Assembly (NCBI GenBank): GCA_023515795.1
Contig: JALGPX010000042.1
Coordinates: 1 to 64,000, forward strand
Length of the DNA stretch: 64,000 nt
Direction of reading: 5' to 3'
Source of the DNA: Amoeboaphelidium occidentale
Lineage: Eukaryota; Aphelidiomycota; Aphelidea
Positions within the stretch are counted from its first letter, which is position 1. Each line of letters starts with the position of its first letter. Shown here piece by piece: positions 17,738 through 28,020 of the stretch. The translations under genes and the position numbers were made by a program. The notes beneath the pieces were generated by a model that saw only the letters and a program-made list of their open reading frames with translations, ran no database searches and was not told where the DNA came from.

Positions 17738-20700
17738 ATGACGATCGTTGCTGAGTTTCCTGCCGATGGATTGCTGCCAAAAGTATCATTCCTTTTCAAA
17801 GCCTTTCTAACTTTATCAGAGTGAAGTTGGTGCACTTAACTTTCTTAAGAAGTATCCTGAATACGATGGTCGTTCAATAGTTATGGCAATTCTTGACACT
17901 GGCGTTGATCCAGCTGCGTCGGGATTGCAACTAACAGCAAATAGTCTTCCCAAAATTGTCGATATTGTCGATGCGACTGGTTCCGGAGATGTTATTTTGG
18001 GTGATACTGTTAAAGCTACTGAGGCTGCTGATGGTTCATTGACTTTGACTGGAATTTCCGGAAAGACGCTTACAGTTTCAACGCAATGGAAGAACCCAAC
18101 TGGTGAGTTCCGTCTTGGTTTGAAAAGACAAGTGGATTTGTATCCTGGAGGCGTTGCTAAGAGGGCTGCTGCTAGAAGGAAAGAAGCTTTTGAGAAGAAG
18201 CACAACATTCTGTTGGCAAAAGCTGTTAATGACTTGAAGGAATGGGAACTTAAACACCCAAAGCCAACAACGCCAGAAGAATTATCAGAGCAAGCCAATT
18301 TAGATGCAACTGTTACTTGTTTGAATAAGGAAATGGAAAACTATGAAGATGATCTTTTTTACGATGTAGTTGTGTTTCACGATGGTAAGGATTACAGGGC
18401 TGCTTTGGATTTGTGTCACGATGGCGATTTGACGAGCTTGAAGCCTCTTGCTGATTATAAACTGTATCGTGAGTATGATTACTTTGATCACGTTGACGAA
18501 GTTACTTTTAATGTCAAGTTTTACGATGACGGAAAGTTGCTAAGTATTGTTTGTTCTGCTGGTTCACATGCGACTCATGTGGCTGCTATTGCTAGTGCAT
18601 ATTTTCCAAATGATCCTGTGCTGAATGGTGTGGCTTCTTCGAGTCAGATTGTCTCCATTAAAATTGGAGATACTAGATTGGGAAGTATGGAAACAAAAAG
18701 CGCATTGAAACGATCTATTGCAGCAATGATCGACAACAATGTTCATCTTGCTAATTTATCTTATGGAGAAGATGCTGCTTTTCACAACAAGGGAACATGG
18801 ATCAAGTCTCTTCAAGATTCAATCGAGAAACACAATATCGTTTTTGTTTCTAGCGCTGGAAATGCAGGTCCAAATATCTGTACAGTTGGTGCACCAGGCG
18901 GGACAAGTTCTTCTGTGATTAGTGTTGGTGCATACGCGACTGCATCTATGATAAAGGCAGAATACGCATTGTTGAACCAAGTCAACGAAACGCCTTTTAC
19001 TTGGAGTAGCAGAGGACCTACCCTTGATGGAGATAAAGGAGTTACTGTTTATGCACCAGGAGGTTGCTTTATGTTCTTTGTGACTAACTTCTTCTTTAGC
19101 TGCAATTACTTCTGTTCCAAAGTATAATTTGAAGAATAGTCAATTGATGAATGGAACCAGTATGGCTTCACCTCTGGCTTGTGGCTGTATTGCTTTGTTG
19201 TTGAGTGGTTTGAATGCTAGGAATATTATTTACAACCCATTCTCAGTCAAGAAAGCTGTTGAGAACTCCAGCAAGAATTTCAATGATCCACTAGGAGTTG
19301 GCCTAATTCAAGTAGAAGCAGCTTTTGATTATTTTGTCAAGTACAAGGAACATGACGATTTGTTCATGAATTTCGCTGTTACTCTGCCAGGCAGAAATAA
19401 TGCCCGTGGCTTGTTTATCAAGAATGAACGTGATTATTTCAATGGATTTGTTGAAGAAGAGGTTTCAGTGGATTGCGTTTTCAGAAACGATGATCATGCT
19501 TCTAATGAAAGAAGATTGAGATATGAGCAGCGCTTAACTTTAGTTCAGAAGTATCCTGCTTCTTTCATCAAAGCTCCAGATTTTGTCTTCATGAACACAG
19601 GAGGTCGCCAGTTCCAGATCAGTGTTGATACAACCGCACTAACGCATTCTGGTTTGTACTACAATGAAATTCAAGCCATCGATTCGAAGTTTCCTGATAA
19701 AGGTCCTGTATTTACTATTCCTATTACGTTCTTGAAGCCTGAAACTGTCAATGACAACAAGTTTGTGTTTGAAAAGGTTTTCAGTCCTGGACACATTGAA
19801 AGATTGTTCTTCTTGCCTTCTTCGGGTTGTACTTTCGCGAAAGTTAAAATAAGATTGGAAAACAGCAATACCGATCCCTCAAAAGAGGCGAATAATGTTC
19901 GTTTTTCGATGGAAACAATGCAGCTACTGGACAATGAAAAGAAGTTTACCAAAGATTTCCATTTTGCATTGAGGAATTCCAAAGAAGAGGCAAGAGATAG
20001 CATTTACTTCGATGTAGTTGGTGGAAAGTACTTGGAAGTAAATTTGAGTTCTTTTTGGAGCTCAAGTGGCGTTTTGAAAGTTTCTTTGGAAATTGATTTT
20101 ATGGGTATTATGGTCAACGGTTCAACGGGACCTATTACTTTGCGCGGCATGGATGCATTTACAACATTAAATTTCTATGCACCGTTGAAACAAGTTGAAT
20201 TCAACCCCACTTTGACTTTAAGTGGATACAGGAGACATGTAACACCATCTGGTGATAGAAAGATTAAGTCGTTACTATCAAAGAGAGAAATTATTGCTGA
20301 AGGAAAAGTCAGTTACGAAGTCATCATCAATTACACGTTGAAGATCACAGAAGAAAAGTCTTTCACTTTGAAACCATTCATTAAGGGACACTTGTATGAA
20401 TCTCCATTTGAATCTTTCTTATTGATGGTGTTCAATGAACATAAGAGAAGAGTTTTCTTTTCAGATGTGTTCTCAAAGTCTGTCAAGTTGTCCGACAAGG
20501 GAACGTATACCTTACAGGTGGAACTTCGTCATGAGAACCAGGATTTATTGGATAAATTACAGAAATCTCTGGTTTTTGTTGTTGAAGGGAAACTTTCAAA
20601 GCCTATTACTTTGAGTCTTTACGACGACATTTATGAATTGTATTCTGGAAAGAAGAAGACATTGCCAAAGTTCATTCAACCTAAACAAGAAATTTCTACT

Positions 20701-21579
20701 GTGGTTGATTTATTAGTTAATGTAGAAGATGGAATTACTAGCAGCGACTTGTTAATCGGAGATATTTCCTTCGCTAGCGGTAATTACAAAGTTGGTTTGT
20801 TTTTTGATGTGGCAGCTTCATCCAGCAGTAAGAGCAGTGATGATAGTGCAACAGTAGACTTGACTCTTGAAGAGAAGAAGAAGGAGCTTCTGTTGGGCTT
20901 GGTTCTTCAGAAGAATTTGAAACTTGAAGAAAGAACAAAAGTCATGAATGATTTGGTTTCGAGTTATCCGAAAGATGTTGCAGTTTTGAAGAAACAGATC
21001 GAGTTCTTGCTTCCAACATTAAAAGAAACTGCTGCTAAGGATAAAATTGTAGCTGCATGCGATACCATCATTTCCGTAAGTGATCAGAAAGAAATCCAGC
21101 TTTTCCTCTTGGAGAAAGTTCCGCCAGCGGTTTCGAACTCAACGGAATACAAGCAGAAGAAAACAAAATACAGCGATTTGAAGAGCACATTGGCTTTTGC
21201 TTACTATCTGAAGTGCTGCATTTTACTTGAGGATAAAGACGACAAGGTATCAGAATGTTTCAACTCACTATCGAAATTGATCGATATTGACTCTGATATC
21301 CGCTATGTGTTCTTGAATGCTGCTCTGAAAAGACACAAGAAACAGTACGGATCTGCATTGAAAATTGTAGCTACTTACTTGAAAGCAAACTTTAATAGCA
21401 CAACCAAGACAGAGAATCTGATCACTTTCGCAGCTCAAATTTCTGAATCCTTGAATGATGTACAAAAGCTCTGCAAGTTTAAACAGCTTTTATTGAAAGA
21501 TCTTGGCTTTGACTGTTGGGTTGAACACGAAGAGAGAAAATTTGTTGTTGCATTCCCTAAAGGCTACGAAACTTTCTGA
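17738..21579 (+). CDS. TPP2: Tripeptidyl peptidase II
   Basis: A giant cytosolic subtilisin-type serine peptidase that trims tripeptides from proteasome products. Exons 17738-17782, 17820-19062 and 19100-21579 give 1255 residues, close to the animal enzyme. The start reads EFPADGLLPKSEVGALNFLKK across intron 1. The catalytic residues are in place: Asp near 40 (ILDTGVDP), His near 264 (SHATHVAAIA), Asn near 360 (SSAGNAGP) and Ser near 446 (LMNGTSMASP). Intron 2 begins GTTGCT, an unusual donor, but its removal restores APGAAITSVPKYN. The C-terminal part after about 1000 is helical, as in the family. Its stop codon directly abuts that of NDUFAF6 on the other strand. Confidence 0.95.
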
Positions 21580-22488
21580 TTAAACAAAGTAAAGCTTGAA
21601 AGGGATCTTCCACTGCTGTAGCATCATTGAGCGGTTTGTTTTCAATAGATCAAACTTGTTCTGCTCCAATAATTTCAGGTATATTTTAGAATGAAGTGTA
21701 AACAGTTTGAGGAACTTTGCTTCCTTATTCAATGCGTCTTCATCCGCATGCTTCATCATATGGGAGTGAGCACGAGACGAAATATCAAACACGAGATTAG
21801 ATAATTGCTCCTGGAATCTCTCGTTAGCAACCTGTTTCTGCTTGAAGAATCGAAGGTAATCAGTCGTTGAGATCGAGTGTTTCACCATCGTTTCAGCGGG
21901 TAAATAAATCAGATTTTTGAGTGAATTATGCTGCGCTGCCCTTAGCGTTTGAACGAGGCCTATTGCTTTTCCCAAATGACTTGCGATATGGTCTAAGTGA
22001 GACGATTTATGCCCAAAAGACTCCAAAGTCAAATAAAGCATACATGACTGAGTATTTTCAAGATAATCTTCCAAGTCTTCTTCGGAGTAATACTGTCTCA
22101 CGCCCAAGTTAGCCTCTCTGGCATTCAAAATCTTCAGGAACCACGACTTTGAGAGTTTCTTGTTATGATCACAGTTCGCAAGAGTATCATGAAGTGCAAC
22201 AAGGACAGGATTTTCTGGAGGCTTCCCTGCATAAGTATCATTCAGCGCCTGCTTCCACCACAATATTCTCATCTTTCCTACTTCGTCTTTGCTCACAATA
22301 TCGCGTATCATCGATGTTTCCGCATTAAATGCTCTGATAACCCATTGTGCTCTCATCGCGCTCTGGTCCTTCAAGTATAATGATGACAAATATGCATCAG
22401 AGTCCATCCTCTTTGTTAAATCTCTACAGTATTCCAAAGCTGAAGCACGTGAACTTGCAAAGCGCTTGAACAAGCCCCATTTCATCAT
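21580..22488 (-). CDS. NDUFAF6: NDUFAF6-like complex I assembly factor (squalene/phytoene synthase fold)
   Basis: A single exon of 302 residues. The chain has the squalene/phytoene synthase fold without its catalytic Asp motifs: RDLTKRMDSDAYLSSLYL, AQWVIRAFNAE, MRILWWKQALND, YSEEDLEDYLENTQSCMLYLTL, HLGKAIGLVQTLRAAQHN and LIYLPAETM all match NDUFAF6. A basic N-terminus (MMKWGLFKRFASSRASAL) fits mitochondrial import. The family supports assembly of NADH dehydrogenase (complex I) through the ND1 module. Its presence suggests that this organism has complex I. The 5' end of the coding region is partly repeated after the N at 22624, and a Fanzor-type element end lies immediately upstream. Confidence 0.9.
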   Translation of the reverse strand: MMKWGLFKRFASSRASALEYCRDLTKRMDSDAYLSSLYLKDQSAMRAQWVIRAFNAETSMIRDIVSKDEVGKMRILWWKQALNDTYAGKPPENPVLVALHDTLANCDHNKKLSKSWFLKILNAREANLGVRQYYSEEDLEDYLENTQSCMLYLTLESFGHKSSHLDHIASHLGKAIGLVQTLRAAQHNSLKNLIYLPAETMVKHSISTTDYLRFFKQKQVANERFQEQLSNLVFDISSRAHSHMMKHADEDALNKEAKFLKLFTLHSKIYLKLLEQNKFDLLKTNRSMMLQQWKIPFKLYFV

Positions 22489-22623
22489 TTTCGACAGATA
22501 ACTTTATTTTGTGAATAAAAAAAGCTGCGTCTTTTATGCAGCGGTCACATTTTTTTGGCTCAGACTTGCCTACTGAAACTCGGGTGTCTTTCTCCGGTTA
22601 AAAAGTAATGAACCGCGATATTA
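22455..22623. repeat. First copy of a 170-bp direct duplication ending at the N
   Basis: This block and 22625-22794 align over their whole length. The first 62 bases (the NDUFAF6 5' end and leader) are identical, while the remaining part, which belongs to the Fanzor-type element end, differs at roughly a dozen sites. The reverse strand of both copies ends a protein frame ...HYFLTGERHPSFSRQ with the last residue Val here and Leu in the other copy. Confidence 0.9.
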
Positions 22624-22624
22624 N
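22624..22624. other. Ambiguous base N, probable assembly join
   Basis: The only N in the window, placed exactly at the junction of two near-identical 170-bp blocks. The simplest reading is that two contigs were abutted here without merging their overlap. Confidence 0.9.
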
Positions 22625-22794
22625 TTGCAAAGCGCTTGAACAAGCCCCATTTCATCATTTTCGACAGATAACTTTATTTTGTGAATAGAAAAAGCTGCGT
22701 CTTTTATGCAGCGGTTACTGATTTTTTGACTCAGAGTTGCCTACTGAAACTGGGGTGTCTTTCTCCAGTTAAAAAGTAATGAATTGTGATATTA
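22625..22794. repeat. Second copy of the 170-bp direct duplication
   Basis: Matches 22455-22623 as described there. It continues without a break into the Fanzor-type remnant, so this copy is the one physically joined to the rest of the element in the assembly. Confidence 0.9.
22694..22712 (-). other. Hairpin at the element's 3' end
   Basis: gctgc (22694-22698) and gcagc (22708-22712) form a 5-bp stem with a 9-nt loop; the same hairpin is at 22524-22542 in the first copy. It lies about 20 bp past the stop codon of the Fanzor-type frame. In TnpB and Fanzor elements the guide (omega) RNA overlaps the 3' end of the nuclease gene and ends at the element boundary, so the position is right for such an end (inference). 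Confidence 0.4.
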
Positions 22795-22980
22795 GCCATG
22801 TTAATTGCTGCTGAAACATCCTTATTAACAATGAGATCGTGTCCAATTGAAGTCTTGCAATCTTTACACTTCCACATTCTAGTTCCTTCATTACCGTGCT
22901 TTTCAAGAGGGTTAAAGCACATTGGGCAATTCTAAGAAGTCCAAAATCTCTGAGCAACGATGGGCTTAGTATATAAATCA
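22731..22980 (-). pseudogene. C-terminal fragment of a Fanzor/TnpB-like RNA-guided nuclease
   Basis: The reverse-strand frame reads CPMCFNPLEKHGNEG, then WKCKDCKTSIGHDL, then NKDVSAAINMANI, then YFLTGERHPSFSRQ. This is the C-terminal zinc ribbon (CxxC...CxxC) followed by the conserved Asp-x-x-Ala-Ala-Asn-x segment that carries the last RuvC acidic residue in TnpB/Fanzor proteins. The closing GERHPSFSRQ resembles the G-x-x-R-P end of fungal Fanzors. Upstream, a frameshift near 22935 separates it from RDFGLLR in another frame, and beyond that stops appear in all frames. The N-terminal part and the first RuvC motifs are absent, so the copy is dead. Low similarity makes the Fanzor1/Fanzor2 assignment uncertain. 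Confidence 0.6.
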
Positions 22981-23219
22981 CTCAATGATTAAACCCTCAT
23001 AACATTAACAACTCAGTGCTATTGTCTACGAGATTTTAATCCATCTCTGTGTGCGTGGATCAATATAGGGTACTATCGCAGAAAAACAGCAGCAAAAACG
23101 ATGTTCTCAATGATTGCCATGCTCAGTCCAGAGTGCTGACTGACTTAGGAGAATATCCTGCGGTCTCTCCTGAGGTTGTTCTCCTTTGTGAGTGCTGCTG
23201 ATTACTTGATTCTTGTAAC

Positions 23220-23399
23220 AAGCGAAATTTGACTCTTCTGACAGTTATAGTTTGCATCACCAGAATTCTATTCAGCCATTCAGTAATTTTATCTGTGCAG
23301 GTTGGTATTTTTATTTGAAATAATATTCTTGTTTTGCCTTGACCAACCGGTGACCAGTCCAGGTTTCGACTAATTGTGTGGGTGACCAAAAATTTTTTA
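23220..23399. repeat. Dispersed repeat, copy 2
   Basis: Near-identical to 1-180. It ends only a few bases before the first plausible PFK start codon (23403), so it probably supplies the core promoter and leader of PFK. Read on the reverse strand, it would be the 5' end of the Fanzor-type element. Confidence 0.85.
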
Positions 23400-23402
23400 T
23401 TG

Positions 23403-25857
23403 ATGACCGCAGCAATGAAACAAATGACAGCGGAAAGAGGCTTCATGTCGAGCCCTTTACAAACTACACCAGCGGTTGTTAAGCGCAATATTGCAATTAT
23501 AACTTCTGGAGGTGATGCGCCTGGAATGAATGCAGCGGTAAGATCAGTCGTTCGTATGGCTTTAGTTCGTGGATGCGCTCCTTACGGTGTTATCGATGGG
23601 TATCAAGGGCTCGTGGATGGTAATATAAAGCTGTTTGCGTGGAAGGATGTTCAGGGTATTTTGTCACAAGGAGGCACGGTAATTGGAACAGCACGTTGCG
23701 CAGAGTTCCGTGATAGAAGCGGAAGATTAAAAGCCGCCAAAAATTTAGTTACGATGGGCATTGATGCTTTGGTTGTTATTGGGGGTGATGGAAGCTTGAC
23801 TGGTGCTGATACTTTCCGTTCTGAGTGGAAGTCTCTGTTGGAAGAATTGGTGAAAGCTGGTGAGATTAAAGAAGAAGATTCTCTGCGCCACGAGCATTTA
23901 TCGATTGTTGGTTTAGTCGGAAGTATTGATAACGATATGGCAATGACTGATTTAACTATTGGTGCTGTTTCAAGTTTGCACAGAATTTGTGAAGCGGTTG
24001 ATTGTATCTCATCTACGGCAATATCACACCAGAGAGCATTTATCATTGAAGTGATGGGAAGACACTGCGGTTGGTTGGCTGTCATGAGCGCGATCGCTAC
24101 AGGTTCTGACTGGTTATTCATTCCAGAGAATCCTCCTAAAGAAGGATGGGAAGATGAAATGTGCAGGCAATTGAAAGAGCACAGAGATATGGGTAAAAGA
24201 AAAAGTATTGTCATTGTCGCAGAAGGTGCTGTTGACCGCAATTTGAATCCCATTAAGGCTGACTACATCAAGGAGTTGTTAACAAACAAATTGAAGTTTG
24301 ATACAAGAGTTACAACCTTGGGACATGTGCAAAGAGGAGGATCGCCTTCTGCTTTAGATAGAGTTATTGGAACTGTTCAAGGTGTTGAAGCTGTAGAAGC
24401 CATTCTTCAAGATACTCCAACATCTGAAACACCTTTAATTGGTGTCGCTCAGAACAGAAGCAATATTGTGCCGTTGATGGAGGCAGTGAAGAAAACAAAG
24501 GAAGTTAGTCAAGCTATGAAAGACAAAAACTGGGACTTGGCTGTGGAATTGAGAAGCCCAAAATACAGGTCTGATATTGACGCATTCTTTGAAACTTCTG
24601 GTAAACGCACAGAACAACTACCATTGGGAAAGGTATGTTTTAAGTATTTCATTGATTTTTTAGAGAATCAACATTGCAATCTTGCACTGTGGTGCTCCGG
24701 CTGGAGGAATGAATATGGCAACAAGAGCTCTGGTGAGAATGGCTTTGAACAGAGGTCATAAACCATTGCTTGTTCATAACGGCTTCAAAGGACTTATTGC
24801 TGGTGATGTTCATGAGGTCAAGTGGATGGATGTGGAAAATTGGAGCGTAGAAGGAGGCTCTAGGCTAGGAACTAACAGGTCTCAACCAGGAGACGACTTG
24901 TCGATGTGTGCATATCAACTGCAAAAGTTCAATATCGGCGCATTGGTTATCGTTGGCGGCTTTGAAGGATTTAATGCTGCGTGTGAGCTTTATGAAGCAA
25001 GGAAAAACTTTGTGAGTTTTTGCATTCCTATTATGCTTATTCCTGCCACTATATCCAATAATGTTCCTGGAACTGATTTCTCTTTAGGTTGTGACACTGC
25101 GTTGAATGTTATTATTGAAGCATGTGATTGTATTAGACAGTCGGCTCATTCATCAAGAAAGAGAGTTTTTGTCGTGGAAGTCCAAGGAGGAGAGTGCGGT
25201 TATTTAGCTACAGTAGCAGGACTGGCTTCTGGTGCAACTTGTGCTTACATCCCTGAAGAAGGTTTGACTTTGGAAATGTTAAGTAGAGACTGTAAGCATC
25301 TTATCAAGCAATATTCCGATGGAGAAAATCAAGGAAGAGTCATTCTGAGAAATGAAAGTGTTTCAAAGACTTACACGACGGAAGTTGTTTCCAATATTTT
25401 TGCCGAAGAAGGAAAAGGGTTGTTTGACTCCAGATCTTCGATTTTGGGGCATATTCAACAAGGTGGCTCGCCTTCGCCCTTCGACAGAGTGCGCGCAGTG
25501 AATTTCGCTGTGAGGACCGTAAAATGGATCGAGGATTTTGCTCTTGGCTCTATTGAAACTCATGAGAAACATTTGAATACTGGCAAGGCAGAGAAATTGG
25601 AAGCAGCTATCGAATCTCCATGTGGATTATCAAACGTCGACGAAGCAAGAGTTGATTTAGTCGCAAACGGTATTTATACAAATGTGCCAGAATCCGCTGC
25701 TGTCATTGGTTTAAGTGAGGGTAAAGTACATTTTCCGTCTGTGGCGTCTTTAATACCAGAGACTGACTTTAAGCTTCGTAAACCGAAACATGCTGCCTTC
25801 AAAGAATTGAATGAACTTATTAGAGTGTTGGCAAAATACGGTTATGAAGAAAACTAA
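23403..25857 (+). CDS. PFK: ATP-dependent 6-phosphofructokinase, two-lobed eukaryotic type
   Basis: Catalyses the committed step of glycolysis, fructose 6-phosphate to fructose 1,6-bisphosphate. Exons 23403-24632 and 24664-25857 (intron 31 bp, between the two lobes) give 807 residues. The N-lobe has [27 protein letters not shown] and the catalytic SIDND; the usual Gly-Thr-Asp after it reads MAMTD. The C-lobe repeats the fold with [11 protein letters not shown] and [14 protein letters not shown], as expected for an allosteric half. The yeast N-terminal glyoxalase-like extension is absent, so the layout resembles animal and chytrid enzymes. ATGs at 23403, 23415, 23424 and 23445 are all possible starts. 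The stop overlaps that of the lipase gene. Confidence 0.95.
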
Positions 25858-27089
25858 GCCTCGACTCTATTAACCTCGAGTACATAATCAGTCAATAAAA
25901 TATCACACAACATATCAGTCATCTTTTCTCCGAGAGTCTTTACTACAAGATGCACTCCAGGAAACGATTTTCCTATAACAGAAGGGTGAACAAAAAGTCT
26001 AGAGAAGGGATTCTGAAGGTTATAGTCTACAAGTAATCTGCGCCATGGTATAGATTCCAATGCTGCCAAAACATCAGGATCGTATTCAACTTCTGGACCT
26101 TGTTTATATCCCTTGTCTGTAACTGAAGTGTGCCGCTTCAATGTATGCCCTCTTTCATCCATGCTAGCACGTTCAGACAATAAATTCATATGTTCCTGTT
26201 CAAATCCACTAACGAGCAGTATCTGTAAAGAATTTTTATCAGACGATTCGTCAAACTTATGATGAGGCATTAATAAAGAAGACCCAGCTGATACTACCAA
26301 ATCTTGCAGATGGGCTACTGTTGTACAATGTTTAAATTTCAATAGATTCTCCATGTATTTTCCGTTCCCCCTTGCTAGCTCCTGAAGCATCGCAACATCC
26401 TTTTGTTCAGATGTGTCCGAGGAATCTTCTTTGATGGGTTCTTCATACGCCTTCTTCTCTTTAAAGAACGTCTGCATTTTGAACGATGAACCATTGTTTG
26501 ACGCTGCGACAGGCGGTTGAGGCGACTGAATGTCCTTCATTATGAGTTCCTTTCCTGTCTGCCCTATAATATTCGCACACACGACTTTCACTATACTGGA
26601 CATCATTATATCATTCAGATTGTCTGTAGTTTTCGGCCTTCTGGAACCCAAATGTGGTGTTGCGACTGTCATGAAAGAAAGCGGAACGAAATCCAATGCA
26701 CCCTGCGACATGCTCTTAACAAGCTGAGAAATTTTGTCATTATTCATAATCAGTTTCACAAAATAGCGCCCTATAAGACCTCCCAAACTGTGTCCCACAA
26801 AAGCAAAGTACAAAACATCCTGTCGCCCATCTGTTTTAGCCATAATAGACGGCAACACCTTCTCAGAAATAAATCGAAGTGTTTCATCGTGTAATCTCGT
26901 CGCCATAGTCTTTATGCCGTCGTGCGTTTTGTAATTGTTTGCCTTGGATCGCAAAACATAGATTTCATTGATTCCCTTGTCTCCACAAAACTTTTGTCGA
27001 AAGAGTGCCACGAGGCTCTGTTCAAAATACGCGAAATCTTCGTCTGTTCCATGCAGGCCGTGTGTGAGAACCACAGCGAGGGCGGGCAT
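25854..27089 (-). CDS. DUF676/ROG1-type serine lipase-esterase
   Basis: A single exon of 411 residues starting at ATG 27089 (MPALAVVLTHGLHGTDEDF); the upstream open frame has no ATG. The alpha/beta-hydrolase fold is marked by the oxyanion strand VVLTHGLHG, the nucleophile elbow FVGHSLGGLIGRY (Ser near residue 104) and MTVATPHLGSRRP, typical of the DUF676 family that includes yeast Rog1, a monoacylglycerol lipase. A likely catalytic His is in the C-terminal region (VHPSVIG or FPGVHLVV). No membrane segment or signal is evident. The stop TAG shares bases with the PFK stop TAA. Confidence 0.85.
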   Translation of the reverse strand: MPALAVVLTHGLHGTDEDFAYFEQSLVALFRQKFCGDKGINEIYVLRSKANNYKTHDGIKTMATRLHDETLRFISEKVLPSIMAKTDGRQDVLYFAFVGHSLGGLIGRYFVKLIMNNDKISQLVKSMSQGALDFVPLSFMTVATPHLGSRRPKTTDNLNDIMMSSIVKVVCANIIGQTGKELIMKDIQSPQPPVAASNNGSSFKMQTFFKEKKAYEEPIKEDSSDTSEQKDVAMLQELARGNGKYMENLLKFKHCTTVAHLQDLVVSAGSSLLMPHHKFDESSDKNSLQILLVSGFEQEHMNLLSERASMDERGHTLKRHTSVTDKGYKQGPEVEYDPDVLAALESIPWRRLLVDYNLQNPFSRLFVHPSVIGKSFPGVHLVVKTLGEKMTDMLCDILLTDYVLEVNRVEA

Positions 27090-27192
27090 CGTTCTTCTAT
27101 TTCTAAAAATAGTTCTTTGAGTGACGTGCAACGCAAACAAATCAAACAAACGGGAAATGCTTCGGAATCCCGCCACTTCTTCAGCAGCTGGA

Positions 27193-28001
27193 ATGACCGT
27201 CCGACAGAACGGAAAATCGTCGACATTTCAATTGAACGGATGGAATTTTGAAGCTCACAAGGGCGAAATATCCAACAGCGCAGAGACAGATTCGTAACGT
27301 TCCGGAAATTCTTGTAATGAACTTAATTATGCAGATTATCAAAGGAAGTTGGTATTCCGATGCCCACGATGCTTTTCGGAAATAATTATTTGAAACTCAG
27401 CCATGAAAGCGGTTTGGGTTTTGTTTTTACAGTTAAGGATGCTCTTTGCACGGTAATCAAAGACGATGTCCCTTGTAAGCTCAGTATATCAGACGCATGG
27501 ACTGAGTCTCGTCAACATCAGACAAGGGCCTTGAAGGTCTATAATCCTTTCGACTGGACTTATACACCTAATGATTACTTTGGCTCGGTGTGTTCTTCCA
27601 AGAATGCTGCGTATCAGAAGTCAACTGAGCATGCGATTGATTATGAACACTTGAAACAACCTGAACAGATTTTATTTTATTCTGAAGTTATTCTTTTTGA
27701 AGATGAATTGGCTGATAATGGTTTGGCTCAGTTGTCTGTCAGAATCAGAGTTATGCCGTCGTGCTTCTTTGTGCTATTGAGGTTTTTCTTGCGCGTAGAA
27801 AATCAATTATTCAGAATAATCGACTGTCGCATGTTTCATAAGTTTAACTCTGATTTGATCATCCGGGAAGTATCAACCAGGGAATCGACTGATTATGCCC
27901 GCATTAAAGCTTCTGGAGATAACGAAAAGTTAATGAATGTCAGCTGGTTATGTGAACAGCTTCCTGTTATTGAGTCTTACGTTGAAACAATAAATATTTG
28001 A
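27193..28001 (+). CDS. TIP41: TIP41 (TIPRL), regulator of PP2A-type phosphatases
   Basis: Binds the catalytic subunits of PP2A, PP4 and PP6 and acts in TOR signalling in yeasts. Exons 27193-27293 and 27335-28001 give 255 residues. Splicing joins NGWNFEAHKGEISNSAE to LSKEVGIPMPTMLFGNNYLKL, reproducing the family's N-terminus, which fixes both the intron and the start at 27193. Later hallmarks are VYNPFDWTYTPNDYFG, ILFYSEVILFEDELADNG and RIRVMPSCFFVLLRFFLRV. It is head-to-head with the lipase gene, 103 bp between start codons. Confidence 0.95.
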
Positions 28002-28020
28002 TCGTATTCTTGTTTTCCCA

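Larger units (their letters stand above)
22683..23399 (-). mobile_element. Decayed, internally deleted Fanzor/TnpB-type element
   Basis: About 0.7 kb filling nearly all of the space between NDUFAF6 and PFK. At the low-coordinate end is the C-terminus of a Fanzor/TnpB-like nuclease on the reverse strand with a hairpin just beyond. At the high-coordinate end is the dispersed repeat that also occurs at 1-180. Intact elements of this class are 1.5-3 kb, so most of the nuclease gene is missing. Boundaries are inferred from where the two 170-bp copies begin to differ (near 22688) and where the two repeat copies cease to match (near 23399). No terminal inverted repeat or target duplication could be confirmed. 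Confidence 0.55.

Noticed and set aside
26517-26894. 125-residue forward frame opposite the lipase
   Set aside because: Antisense to a gene with clear catalytic motifs; Cys/His-rich by composition only, with no spaced zinc motif.
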